Shown here one piece after another: positions 14,842 to 22,304 of a stretch of DNA of 31,688 bases. A program made the position numbers and the translations under genes. The stretch comes from a virus. The DNA is taken from positions 1 through 31,688 of IMG/VR virus record IMGVR_UViG_3300030329_001564. One strand, 5' to 3'. Position 1 is the first letter of the stretch, and each line of letters opens with the position of its first letter. Under the pieces are notes generated by a model. The model made no database searches and was not told the DNA's origin. It saw only the letters and a program-made list of their open reading frames with translations.

Positions 14842-15489
14842 ATGGCTTTTAAAACAAATGATCGGGTTAAAGAAACCTCGACAACTACAGGTACTGTTTC
14901 AATGGTACTTACTGGTGCAGTCACTGGTTTCGTTAGTTTTAACTCTGGTATTGGAAACAGTAATAGTACTTACTATACTATCGTTGGGGAAGATAACCCT
15001 AGTGAATGGGAAGTAGGAATTGGAACTTATACTCACTCAGGTACTTCACTATCAAGAGATACCGTAATTGCTAGTAGTAACGGTGGGTCTAAAACAGTTT
15101 TCTCAGCAGGAACATCAATAGTTTTTGTTTCACTACCTTCAGAAAAAGCTTTAATGAAAGATGATTCTGGTAAAGTAGTATTTGGAGATAACTCCAGTAA
15201 TGTAGCTTTTAACGGAGATGTTTCCGTTGGTGCATTATTTAAATTACCAACTAATACAGCTAATAAAATATTAGTTGCAGATGGTACTTCATTTGAAGAA
15301 GTTGATATGTCCGGAGACGCGACTATCGCTACAGGTGGAGCACTAACATTAGCGAACACTGCAGTGTCGGCAGGTTCATACACTAATGCAAGTTTAACAG
15401 TCGACGCAAAAGGAAGATTAACAGCAGCATCGAGTGGATCTGCAGGGGCAAGCCAAGGTTTTGCCGTTGCAATGGCCGTTGCTTTGTAG
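14842..15489 (+). CDS. Tail-fibre protein with baseplate-type N-terminus, 215 aa
   Basis: Residues 1-110 form a beta domain beginning MAFKTNDRVKETSTTTGT and including GFVSFNSGIGNSNSTYYTI and WEVGIGTYTHSGTSLSRDTV, a layout seen at the start of many phage tail-fibre proteins. The second half has short repeated fibre motifs (NKILVADGTSFEEVDMSG, GALTLANTAV, SLTVDAKGRLTAASSG). No receptor-binding tip is evident at the C-terminus, so this may be a fibre base that other small proteins extend. AGGAGG precedes the start; this gene opens the fibre array. Confidence 0.72.
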   Translation: MAFKTNDRVKETSTTTGTVSMVLTGAVTGFVSFNSGIGNSNSTYYTIVGEDNPSEWEVGIGTYTHSGTSLSRDTVIASSNGGSKTVFSAGTSIVFVSLPSEKALMKDDSGKVVFGDNSSNVAFNGDVSVGALFKLPTNTANKILVADGTSFEEVDMSGDATIATGGALTLANTAVSAGSYTNASLTVDAKGRLTAASSGSAGASQGFAVAMAVAL

Positions 15490-15512
15490 TCTAAAAATGG
15501 TAAATATTTAAT

Positions 15513-15848
15513 ATGGCTCAAAACTTTAGAAACTATCTAAAAAGAAACACAGGCACAGTAGCTGTGGACCTTTTAGGAGGTGCAGTAGGTTCGAGTACTT
15601 ATGATTGTATTGTCAGTTTAAGATTAGCAAATACAACTACTTCTACAATTACTGTAGAAGTATATATTACAGATACCGATAATTTTTATCTAATTAAAAA
15701 TTGTCCGATTGTAAGTGGAGGATCATTAGAATTAATGGATGGTGGTAGTAAGGTTGTATTACAAGACGGACAACAATTATTTGGAAAATCGGATACAGCT
15801 TCATCTTTAGATACAATAGTTAGTGTAGTTGATCAAATCAGTACATAG
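15513..15848 (+). CDS. Small beta-sandwich-like virion protein, 111 aa
   Basis: The sequence alternates hydrophobic and polar residues in strands (YDCIVSLRLANTTTSTITVE, FYLIKNCPIVSGGSLELMDG, KVVLQDGQQLFGKSD). The last part resembles small phage proteins in which a beta sandwich ends in a Gly-turn strand pair, and 28725-29060 has the same general design. No catalytic residues are seen. The Shine-Dalgarno sequence is poor. Likely a virion subunit. Confidence 0.68.
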   Translation: MAQNFRNYLKRNTGTVAVDLLGGAVGSSTYDCIVSLRLANTTTSTITVEVYITDTDNFYLIKNCPIVSGGSLELMDGGSKVVLQDGQQLFGKSDTASSLDTIVSVVDQIST

Positions 15849-15856
15849 GAGGAATC

Positions 15857-16300
15857 ATGGCTTATTTAGGAAATGCCCCAAAAAATAATTTATTGACCAT
15901 GAACTCTTCGCAGTACAGTGGTGATAATTCTAATACAACTTTTACACTTACACAATCTGTAGGAAACGTTAACGAAATTGAAGTTTACGTTGGAAACGTC
16001 CGTCAGGATCCGTTTTCAGCTTATTCAGTAACAGGTGGAACTAGTTTAGTTTTTACCGCAGCTCCTCCTTTAGGAACTAATAACGTTTATGTAGTATACC
16101 AAGGTAAAGCTGTAGGTACGACTACACCTGGAGAAAATTCAATTGAATTCGGAATGATAAAATCAATTAACGGTGGTTATGAAAACAAAGCAACTGTATC
16201 AACAGCATTAACTATTGATGCAACCGATAATATGATGCTTTGTGGTCCAGTAAGTTTTACAGGAACAGTCACAGTAAATGGAACATTAACGGTAGTATAA
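15857..16300 (+). CDS. Fibre-base protein (AYLG type), copy 1
   Basis: The 147-aa product starts AYLGNAPKNN and has a beta domain with FTLTQSVGNVNEIEVYVGNV, RQDPFSAYSV and NNVYVVYQGKAVG, common at the beginnings of phage tail fibres. The C-terminus ends in CGPVSFTGTVTVNGTLTVV, a strand-turn pattern suited to joining another fibre part. 19252-19710 has the same start, order and ending (GPVTISGTITI), so the two are paralogues. Each is followed at once by an anchor-type-1 adhesin. AGGAGG precedes the start. Confidence 0.7.
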   Translation: MAYLGNAPKNNLLTMNSSQYSGDNSNTTFTLTQSVGNVNEIEVYVGNVRQDPFSAYSVTGGTSLVFTAAPPLGTNNVYVVYQGKAVGTTTPGENSIEFGMIKSINGGYENKATVSTALTIDATDNMMLCGPVSFTGTVTVNGTLTVV

Positions 16301-16301
16301 T

Positions 16302-16844
16302 ATGGCAACATTATTTGTAGATAAAGTAGACCCGCAATCAGGAACAAGTTTAGAGCTAGGTACATCAGGGGATACGGTTTCAATAGGATCAGGGGTTACA
16401 CAAACAATAGCTGTTAATACTCCATCCTTTCAAGCTACGGTAAATGCAGCACAAACTATAGCAACAGGAACAGCAACTAAAATAAATTTTAATACTGAAA
16501 ATTTTGATACGGACGGAACATATGATGTCAGCTCATATAGATTTACTCCTGCAGTAGCAGGTAAATATTTAATTCATGGAAGAATTGGTTGGGCAGATGA
16601 ACCTGTTGAAGATAAATCACAAGAAACTCGTATCTTTAAAAATGGTAGTTTAGTTTTTCAAGCCAATAGAAGAACAGCAGCGTCAACAGGAAGAGACGCT
16701 ACTGTTGCTTGTATAGCTATAGTAGATTTAGGTGCAAGTGATTATGTAGAAATTTTTGGTTATCACAACTCAGGATCAGATGCTGATACGCTTAATTCGA
16801 CTACAGCATGTTTATTTGAGGGGTACAAATTAATTGGGGTTTAA
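16302..16844 (+). CDS. C1q/TNF-like adhesin, copy 1
   Basis: Residues 1-40 form an anchor module (FVDKVDPQSGTSLELGTSGD, then TVSIGSG) shared with several neighbours. Residues about 42-180 look like a C1q/TNF-type jelly roll: SFQATVNAAQ, FDTDGTYDVSSYRFTPAVAG, KYLIHGRIGW, an IFKNG turn, DLGASDYVEIFGYHNSGS and a final FEGYKLIGV strand. Such trimeric jelly rolls serve as ligand-binding tips in phages and bacteria. No chaperone-like gene follows; the next genes are two further copies. The start lies 1 nt behind the previous stop and lacks a clear ribosome binding site. Confidence 0.75.
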   Translation: MATLFVDKVDPQSGTSLELGTSGDTVSIGSGVTQTIAVNTPSFQATVNAAQTIATGTATKINFNTENFDTDGTYDVSSYRFTPAVAGKYLIHGRIGWADEPVEDKSQETRIFKNGSLVFQANRRTAASTGRDATVACIAIVDLGASDYVEIFGYHNSGSDADTLNSTTACLFEGYKLIGV

Positions 16845-16850
16845 TAAATT

Positions 16851-17378
16851 ATGGGAACACTTAAAACAACAAACATACAATCGATATCTGGATCAGGAAC
16901 AGTGACTCTTGGTACATCGGGAGAGACTTTTACAGTTCCAAATGGTGTTACAGTAGCAGGAGGTTTGACTAACACTCCAATGTGGTACGCAAAATCTGCT
17001 GCAAATCAAACAGGAATTGCAACAGCCACAGCCACAAAATTAACTTATGGGACGGAAGTAATTGATACTGATAGTGCTTTTGCAACTAGCAAATTTACTG
17101 TTCCTGCTTCAAAGGCGGGTAAATATTTTATTAAAGGGACTATAACGTGGTCTAGCGGCGCTTGGACTTCTCAACAAATTTTATATATTTATAAAAACGG
17201 AGCAAACGCTTATGCAGAATATAGATATAAAGATGCAACAGATATGGGTATGGAAGTTACGGCTGTTTTAGATTTAGCAGTAAGTGATTATATAGAAATT
17301 TATTGTTATCAACCATCAGGTAGTAGTAGAGATACTTGGAGTTCACCATATTCATTTTTTGGATATAAATTAACGTAG
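16851..17378 (+). CDS. C1q/TNF-like adhesin, copy 2
   Basis: This 175-aa paralogue of its neighbour has an anchor with SGSGTVTLGTSGETFTVPNG, then the jelly-roll marks PMWYAKSAANQ, FTVPASKAGKYFIKGTITW, IYKNGANAYAEY, DLAVSDYIEIYCYQPSGSS and FFGYKLT. Outside these marks the loops differ greatly from copies 1 and 3, as expected if the loops contact different receptors. It has no partner chaperone gene and no clear ribosome binding site. Confidence 0.75.
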   Translation: MGTLKTTNIQSISGSGTVTLGTSGETFTVPNGVTVAGGLTNTPMWYAKSAANQTGIATATATKLTYGTEVIDTDSAFATSKFTVPASKAGKYFIKGTITWSSGAWTSQQILYIYKNGANAYAEYRYKDATDMGMEVTAVLDLAVSDYIEIYCYQPSGSSRDTWSSPYSFFGYKLT

Positions 17379-17385
17379 GAATATT

Positions 17386-17931
17386 ATGGGATCAATTATT
17401 AAAGTAAACGAATATAAAGATTTTAACAACAACGACATCATGACGAGTGATGGTTCGGGGAATGTTACTGTTAATGCAGATGGTTTAAAAAACGTTCCAG
17501 CTTTTTTTGCAACCCTTTCCGCAGATGATAGCTCAACTTATACAGACCAAGCTACTACAAAACTACGATTTAATTCTGAAATTTTTGACACTGCGGGTGC
17601 TTACGACAATAGCACAAATTACAGATTTACAGTACCATCTGGTCAAGCTGGTAAATATCAAATAAATGCCGCAGTTTATGGAAATAAATCTAATGATCTT
17701 TTTAATTTACAAATTAATTTATATTTAAATGGAAGCACCAGTAATTACACTTCAATAGGTAATGATAGTGATGAAAATGACTATTCGGCCTGGTGTAGTC
17801 TTAATCCAATTTTAAATTTATCGGCGGGCGATTATTTAGAATGCTACGTTTATAATGATGTAGGTTCTGGAACAATCACTATTGCTGGAACAAAAACTTA
17901 TTTTGGAGCATACAAATTAATAGGGGTATAG
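17386..17931 (+). CDS. C1q/TNF-like adhesin, copy 3
   Basis: The anchor is a variant (SIIKVNEYKDFNNNDIMTSD) related to ILKVDELQDSSG of the gene at 21466. The jelly-roll part shows PAFFATLSADD, FDTAGAYDNSTNYRFTVPSG, QAGKYQINAAVYG, a LYLNGS turn, NLSAGDYLECYVYNDVGSG and FGAYKLIGV, matching copies 1 and 2 in order and length (181 aa). Extra Asn/Asp/Ser-rich loops mark the middle. Probably a third fibre-tip or head-fibre adhesin. Confidence 0.75.
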   Translation: MGSIIKVNEYKDFNNNDIMTSDGSGNVTVNADGLKNVPAFFATLSADDSSTYTDQATTKLRFNSEIFDTAGAYDNSTNYRFTVPSGQAGKYQINAAVYGNKSNDLFNLQINLYLNGSTSNYTSIGNDSDENDYSAWCSLNPILNLSAGDYLECYVYNDVGSGTITIAGTKTYFGAYKLIGV

Positions 17932-17934
17932 ATT

Positions 17935-18549
17935 ATGGCATTAAGTAAAATAGACGGAACAAATTTAATAGAACCAACGATACCAGTAGCTTCTGGAGGA
18001 ACAGGTGTTACAACGGCCGCTAATTTGGCGAATACAGGAAATTTAGTCCTACTTGATACAACAACTATTGATAGTGGGGATGCAAGTAAAACTATTAATC
18101 CACCATTTAGCACTACATATAAATCTTACAGAATAATTGGGAAAGGAATAAATAATGCTACGGACAATGTTCATTTAAATTTTACATTAGTTCAATCTGA
18201 TGGCACAGAACAAACAGCTAGTTATTACTATTCAGCAGTTGGTCAAAGAGGAGCTGGAAATGCAGTTGATGATGGTGCTTCTAATACTACCGATTGGAGA
18301 ATAATTGGAAATGCAGCTAATACAGGTCAATCAATTAATTTTGACATGATTTTAACTTTTCCAGCTAATAGTGGCTATTATACAAGTTATATTTGTACTG
18401 CTGGTGGAAGAAGATCAGGAGGAGATGCACAAGTTTTAACTGCTGGAGGATATGTAAATGTAACAACAGCTTTTACACAATTAAAATTTATAGCATCATC
18501 AGGTAATCTTGGGGGCGGAGTTATAACAACTTACGGATTGGTAGAATAA
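17935..18549 (+). CDS. Family B adhesin on a GGTG anchor, copy 1
   Basis: The N-terminal 40 residues (KIDGTNLIEPTIPVASGGTG) form an anchor also seen at 22305 and inside the collar fibre at 23788. The C-terminal beta domain, called family B here, starts VLLDTTTIDSGDASKTI, continues with TTYKSYRIIGKGINN and a long Asn/Ser/Gly-rich loop region, and ends ITTYGLVE. Comparable domains occur at the ends of phage tail-fibre proteins. A tail-assembly-chaperone-like gene follows after 1 nt. Function as a receptor-binding tip is inferred. Confidence 0.7.
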   Translation: MALSKIDGTNLIEPTIPVASGGTGVTTAANLANTGNLVLLDTTTIDSGDASKTINPPFSTTYKSYRIIGKGINNATDNVHLNFTLVQSDGTEQTASYYYSAVGQRGAGNAVDDGASNTTDWRIIGNAANTGQSINFDMILTFPANSGYYTSYICTAGGRRSGGDAQVLTAGGYVNVTTAFTQLKFIASSGNLGGGVITTYGLVE

Positions 18550-18550
18550 T

Positions 18551-18793
18551 ATGAGTACATTAAAGGATGCATTAGATAATTTAAGACATTTACGAGATAG
18601 CTTTTTAAAAAAATGTGATTGGACAGTTTTATCGGATAGTCAATTATCAGAAGCTAAAATAAATGAATGGAAAATTTATAGACAATCTCTTAGAGATTTA
18701 ACTTCAGGTTTGGATACTATTGAAAAAGTAAACACTAAACTTGAAATAGGAGAGGATGGAAAGTATAAAAATTTTCCAACAAAACCAGAATAA
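18551..18793 (+). CDS. Tail assembly chaperone-like protein (PF16778 type), short form
   Basis: The 80-aa product carries the pattern LRHLRDSFLKKCDWTVLSDS, then WKIYRQSLRDLTSGLDTIEK. The sDWTvLpDS...W..YR..LRDL core is that of small phage tail assembly chaperones encoded beside tail-fibre genes. Compared with the homologue at 22975 it lacks the N-terminal 30 residues or so and has a different tail (KLEIGEDGKYKNFPTKPE). It is coupled to the family B adhesin upstream. A fossil of another chaperone tail lies just behind it. Confidence 0.75.
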   Translation: MSTLKDALDNLRHLRDSFLKKCDWTVLSDSQLSEAKINEWKIYRQSLRDLTSGLDTIEKVNTKLEIGEDGKYKNFPTKPE

Positions 18794-18799
18794 TTATGA

Positions 18800-18862
18800 T
18801 ATATAAAAGGAATTACGACCAAAGAACAAGCAGAAGCGGTTGTATTTTCAACAAAACCATAA
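18800..18862 (+). pseudogene. Fossil C-terminus of a tail assembly chaperone
   Basis: A 20-codon frame bounded by TGA (18797) and TAA (18860) reads YIKGITTKEQAEAVVFSTKP. Residues GITTKEQAEAVVFSTKP align without gaps to GLTTVEEVDAVIWPTEP at the end of the chaperone at 22975. It has no start codon or ribosome binding site, so it is best read as the remnant of a deleted or replaced chaperone gene. Confidence 0.6.
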
Positions 18863-18888
18863 TATAAGATAACAAAGGAGTAAAAACT

Positions 18889-19239
18889 ATGGCATCACTA
18901 TCAAGCAAAGTAAAGCAGTATTGCGCTAATAATGGCGTGGCATCTGTTGACTTTACAGTAGACGTTTTGCTTCAGGATGACTCAGACGGTAAAGGCCCTT
19001 ACATAAAAAGCTGGAATGTTTCTGGCTTGGCTCAACCAACTGACGATCAACTGAACTCTGTAGACTCTGCTGCTGATCTCGATGAGAGACAAAACGCTGC
19101 AAGATCTGCAAGAAGAAGCGCCTATGGTGACTGGAATAGCCAGCTCGACATGCAGTACCACGATTCAAAAGATGGTACATCTACTTGGGAAGACCACGTA
19201 GAAGCTGTCAAAACTGCAAATCCAATCCCAACAGAGTAA
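18889..19239 (+). CDS. Small fibre-associated protein with QLD-type C-terminus, GC-rich
   Basis: The 116-aa product ends in a module RRSAYGDWNSQLDMQYHDSK followed by WEDHVEAVKTANP, shared with the end of the gene at 20296. Related tails close many small proteins encoded beside phage fibres. The N-terminal part differs (YIKSWNVSGLAQPTDDQLNS). Hand-counted GC for 18901-19200 is 46%, against 27% for 18541-18660, and codons use more C and G, so this gene and the next probably came from another phage. AAGGAG precedes the start. A chaperone or fibre-assembly role is inferred from context. Confidence 0.72.
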   Translation: MASLSSKVKQYCANNGVASVDFTVDVLLQDDSDGKGPYIKSWNVSGLAQPTDDQLNSVDSAADLDERQNAARSARRSAYGDWNSQLDMQYHDSKDGTSTWEDHVEAVKTANPIPTE

Positions 19240-19251
19240 AGGAACTAACAC

Positions 19252-19710
19252 ATGGCCTACGTCGGAAAATCGCCCCAGACGGGTGCGTATCAAATTTTGG
19301 ACGATATATCAGGATCGTTCACCGGATCAACACCAGGACCGTTTAACTTAACGGTTGGCGGGACAGCTGTGTCTCCAGGAAACGAAGCATCAGTAATTAT
19401 TTCTGTTTCATCTGTGATTCAAGAACCAATTTCCGCGTTTACTATTACAGGGTCTACAATTTCTTTTACCGGCAATCCTGCTGCATCAGATACTTTTTTT
19501 GGTGTAGTCTTGGGTGATACATATGACATCGGCACACCGACAGACGCGACGGTGACCGCTGGTTCTTTAGCGTCAACTTTTTTTATGAAAAACGCTCAGA
19601 CATGGTCAAGTATATCTATGTCGGGTTCTAACAACGGAGCATTGGTTGGTCCAGTTACAATATCAGGAACAATCACTATTCCATCAGGGAGCACTTTCGC
19701 AATATTATAA
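19252..19710 (+). CDS. Fibre-base protein (AYVG type), copy 2, GC-rich
   Basis: This paralogue of 15857-16300 begins AYVGKSPQTGAYQILDDISG and has VIISVSSVIQEPISAFTITG and SDTFFGVVLGDTYDIG in place of the first copy's VYVGNVRQDP and NNVYVVYQGK. It ends GPVTISGTITIPSG. GC of 19261-19680 is 44% by hand count, clearly above the adhesin genes on both sides, and similar to 18889-19239. It overlaps the start of the next adhesin by one base. The high GC suggests recent arrival with its upstream neighbour. Confidence 0.7.
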   Translation: MAYVGKSPQTGAYQILDDISGSFTGSTPGPFNLTVGGTAVSPGNEASVIISVSSVIQEPISAFTITGSTISFTGNPAASDTFFGVVLGDTYDIGTPTDATVTAGSLASTFFMKNAQTWSSISMSGSNNGALVGPVTISGTITIPSGSTFAIL

Positions 19711-20294
19711 TGAGTACACTTGAAACAAATTTAGTTCAACCAGCTACAGGCACTACATTAACTTTAGGTGCTTCAGGGGATACAGTAGACATACCATCAG
19801 GCGCTACTCTTGATGTAACTGGTGCAACAGTATCAGGTTTAAGTGCAGGAAAAGTTTTACAAGTTGTTAGTGCAATTAAAACTGATACACAAAGTCTTAA
19901 TGCTACAACTTGGACAGATATAACTGGTTTAACAGTTGATATAACACCATCAGCAACTTCATCAAAAGTTTTAGTTCTTGGTTATATAACAGTTTCTTCT
20001 CCTAATCATGGTCATACAAGATGCGTAAGAGGTTCAACAGTTATTGGTGCTGGAGTTGCGTCAGGAAGTAGAGGAGCAGTTTCAGGTTATGCAAATTCAG
20101 ATGGTAATTCAGCAAATGTTCAACCATTTATTTTTCTAGATAGCCCCAACACAACCTCATCAACAACTTATCATTTTGAGTTAGAAAGTGATAATGGAGC
20201 ACAAAGTTATATTAATAGAACACCAAATGACACAGATGCTATTTATGGTAGTAGAGGTTCAAGTACAATAACAGTTATGGAGATAGGAGCTTAA
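19710..20294 (+). CDS. Family C adhesin on type-1 anchor, copy 1
   Basis: The anchor (TLETNLVQPATGTTLTLGAS, then GDTVDIPSGATLDV) matches those at 16302, 20593 and 21466. The C-terminal domain, family C here, starts GKVLQVVSAIKTDTQS, contains ITPSATSSKVLVLGYITVSS and FIFLDSPNTTSSTTYHFELE, and ends with a TITVMEIGA strand. The domain is shared with 21466-22041. It is an all-beta tip domain of phage fibres; ligand unknown. A small helical partner gene follows after 1 nt. AT-rich composition resumes at this gene. Confidence 0.7.
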   Translation: MSTLETNLVQPATGTTLTLGASGDTVDIPSGATLDVTGATVSGLSAGKVLQVVSAIKTDTQSLNATTWTDITGLTVDITPSATSSKVLVLGYITVSSPNHGHTRCVRGSTVIGAGVASGSRGAVSGYANSDGNSANVQPFIFLDSPNTTSSTTYHFELESDNGAQSYINRTPNDTDAIYGSRGSSTITVMEIGA

Positions 20295-20295
20295 T

Positions 20296-20589
20296 ATGAT
20301 AGATAGTTTTGTAGATAAAGCAATTTTAAAAATTAATCCTAATGCAAAATATTCCATAGATGCAGATGATACTTCAAGAATATCTGAAGATGATATTATT
20401 TCTAAAATAAATGAATTAAGAGCAGATTATAATTCTAAAGAATATCAAAGAATTAGACAATTTAAGTATGATCGAATTGAAAATCAATTAGATCAATTAT
20501 GGCACGATATTAATGATAATAAATTAGATAAAAGTGGCTCTTGGTTTAAATCAATTAAAGCAGTTAAAGACGCAAATCCAAAGGAGTAA
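20296..20589 (+). CDS. Small fibre-assembly protein: beta N-module plus QLD C-module
   Basis: The 97-aa product combines an N-module (VDKAILKINPNAKYSIDADD) related to the start of the gene at 22041 (EAVLKIKPDAQISVSGED) with a C-module (RIENQLDQLWHDIND, then WFKSIKAVKDANPKE) shared with 18889-19239. It is charged and mostly helical. GGAG lies upstream, inside the adhesin gene. By position it should be the assembly partner of the family C adhesin. Chaperone function is inferred, not shown. Confidence 0.7.
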   Translation: MIDSFVDKAILKINPNAKYSIDADDTSRISEDDIISKINELRADYNSKEYQRIRQFKYDRIENQLDQLWHDINDNKLDKSGSWFKSIKAVKDANPKE

Positions 20590-20592
20590 TCA

Positions 20593-21252
20593 ATGGCAGA
20601 CGGAATATTAAAAGTAGGACAAATTCAAACTAGCTCTGGATCAGGGACGATTACTATTGGTCAATCTGGAGAGACTATTTCTGTACCAACTGGTGCAACA
20701 ATTAATTTATCAAACGCTACTCAAACAGGAGTAGGAGATTGTGTTTTAATATCCACTACAACTATGAGCGGAACAGCAAGTACTATTGATATAACAAGTG
20801 GAATTGATTCTACTTACACAGTTTATAAACTTTATTTTACAAATGTAAGTGCAGAAGGAGCAGGGAATACTGTATGGATGACTATTTCCAACGATGGAGG
20901 ATCATCTTTTACTGGTTCCAATTATATTCACACAGGTTATGAAGTTAATTACACTGGAAGTGGTTCATCAAGTTCTATTCAAGGAGCAAATAATTTTGTT
21001 CAAATAGCAAATAATTTAGCTAACTATAATGATGCTACTACAGAAGGAGCCTGTGGGTATGTAGAATTTTACACACCTAATTTAACTAGAAAACCAGTAT
21101 TTACCGGAATGACAGCACAATATAATGACGCTGGTTCTGCAGACGCTTATTACTGGGGTGGTATGAATACAGTGGCCACAACAATTAATGCCATTAGATT
21201 TGGAGCATCTAATAACCTACATGGAACACTTAAATTATATGGGTATAAATAA
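20593..21252 (+). CDS. Family B adhesin on type-1 anchor, copy 2
   Basis: The anchor (GILKVGQIQTSSGSGTITIG, then QSGETISVPTG) is the same type as at 16851 and 19710, not the GGTG type carried by the other two family B proteins. The C-terminal domain begins VLISTTTMSGTASTIDI, continues with STYTVYKLYFTNVSAEG and YGYK at the end, matching family B in order, with a long variable middle. This is direct evidence that anchors and tips have been exchanged. AAGGAG precedes the start; a partner gene follows without a gap. Confidence 0.7.
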   Translation: MADGILKVGQIQTSSGSGTITIGQSGETISVPTGATINLSNATQTGVGDCVLISTTTMSGTASTIDITSGIDSTYTVYKLYFTNVSAEGAGNTVWMTISNDGGSSFTGSNYIHTGYEVNYTGSGSSSSIQGANNFVQIANNLANYNDATTEGACGYVEFYTPNLTRKPVFTGMTAQYNDAGSADAYYWGGMNTVATTINAIRFGASNNLHGTLKLYGYK

Positions 21253-21447
21253 ATGAAAAAATTAGTAAATGGTGTTTTAATGGATATGACAGCAGCGGAT
21301 TTAGCTCAAAGAGAAAAAGATTTAGCTCATGTTGAAGAATTAAAACAAAACAAAATTACAAAAGAAAATAACAAAACTTCAGGTAAAGCAAAATTAAAAA
21401 GTGGTGAAGCTTTAACGGATGCAGAAATAGATGCATTATTTGGATAA
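21253..21447 (+). CDS. Small fibre-assembly protein: alpha N-module plus KLK C-module
   Basis: The 64-aa product has an N-module NGVLMDMTAADLAQREKD that aligns with NNELIEITGSELTELETREK of the chaperone at 22975, and a C-module AKLKSGEALTDAEIDALFG that aligns with the end of 22041 (AKLKALGLTDDEIAAL). The start directly abuts the stop of the family B adhesin. It is helical and charged. It is probably a shortened tail-fibre assembly partner; alternatively a small fibre subunit. Confidence 0.68.
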   Translation: MKKLVNGVLMDMTAADLAQREKDLAHVEELKQNKITKENNKTSGKAKLKSGEALTDAEIDALFG

Positions 21448-21465
21448 TTATGGTAAAGGAATACA

Positions 21466-22041
21466 ATGACTAGTATATTAAAAGTAGATGAATTACAGGA
21501 TTCTTCAGGTAATTTAATAATTAAAGAAGTTGGAAATGCCATTACTATTGGAGCGAGTGGGGATACGATAACTGTACCTTCAGGAGCAACAATAACAAAT
21601 TCTGGAACGGCGACAGGTTTTGGAAAAATTTTACAGGTGGTTACTGCAACCGATAATAGTCTTAGGTCAACAACTTCTACAAGTTATGTAACTGCTTCTA
21701 ATACTTTAGCAGCTACTATAACTCCATCTGCGACTTCGTCAAAAATTTTTGTTACAACTCAATTTACTGTTGGACTTGCAGCAGATGACCAAGTTGCTAC
21801 GTATACAATTTATAGAGATAGCACTGATTTAGGAGATAGTGGTGGTGAGGGAATGGTAAGAGCAGCAGTATTTAATGCTGGTTATGATGCTTATTTTCCT
21901 GCGGCTATGAGTATTCTTGATTCACCTTCATCTACATCATCTTTAACGTACCAAGTCTATTTGAAAACAAGTAAAAGTACTGGTTATATTAATTATGGTG
22001 CCGGAAAAGTATCACTAACAGCATTTGAGGTAGCAGGATAA
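21466..22041 (+). CDS. Family C adhesin on type-1 anchor, copy 2
   Basis: The anchor (SILKVDELQDSSGNLIIKEV, then IGASGDTITVPSGATITNSG) is a longer version of type 1. The family C domain begins GKILQVVTATDNSLRS, contains ATITPSATSSKIFVTTQFTV and MSILDSPSSTSSLTYQVYLK, and ends LTAFEVAG. Core strands match 19710-20294, while the loops between differ. The stop overlaps the start of the partner gene by one base. Confidence 0.7.
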   Translation: MTSILKVDELQDSSGNLIIKEVGNAITIGASGDTITVPSGATITNSGTATGFGKILQVVTATDNSLRSTTSTSYVTASNTLAATITPSATSSKIFVTTQFTVGLAADDQVATYTIYRDSTDLGDSGGEGMVRAAVFNAGYDAYFPAAMSILDSPSSTSSLTYQVYLKTSKSTGYINYGAGKVSLTAFEVAG

Positions 22042-22295
22042 TGAAAAATAAAATTATAGAAGCAGTTTTAAAAATTAAACCTGATGCACAGATTAGTGTA
22101 AGTGGAGAAGATATTAATAGTATTGTTTGGGAAAATGGAGAAACTCCAATTTCTAAAGCTGATATAGAAGCTCAAATTCCTATTGTAGTAAAAGAAATGG
22201 AAGATGCAATTACTAAAAAAACAACCGACAAAGCTTCAGCTGATGCAAAATTAAAAGCACTTGGTTTAACAGACGACGAGATAGCGGCATTATAG
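22041..22295 (+). CDS. Small fibre-assembly protein: beta N-module plus KLK C-module
   Basis: The 84-aa product has the N-module of 20296 (KIIEAVLKIKPDAQISVSGE) but ends with the C-module of 21253 (DAKLKALGLTDDEIAAL). The middle is a charged helix (VVKEMEDAITKKTTDKASAD). It is translationally coupled to the family C adhesin. Both family C adhesins in the window are followed by a partner with this N-module. Confidence 0.7.
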   Translation: MKNKIIEAVLKIKPDAQISVSGEDINSIVWENGETPISKADIEAQIPIVVKEMEDAITKKTTDKASADAKLKALGLTDDEIAAL

Positions 22296-22304
22296 GAGAA
22301 TATT

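Noticed and set aside
15033-15521. Long minus-strand frame opposite the fibre gene (and other minus-strand frames, for example 10574-10930, 23465-23758, 24207-24536)
   Set aside because: They lie opposite well-supported + strand genes, have no ribosome binding site or recognisable domain, and their composition mirrors the sense genes. No minus-strand gene is supported anywhere in the window.
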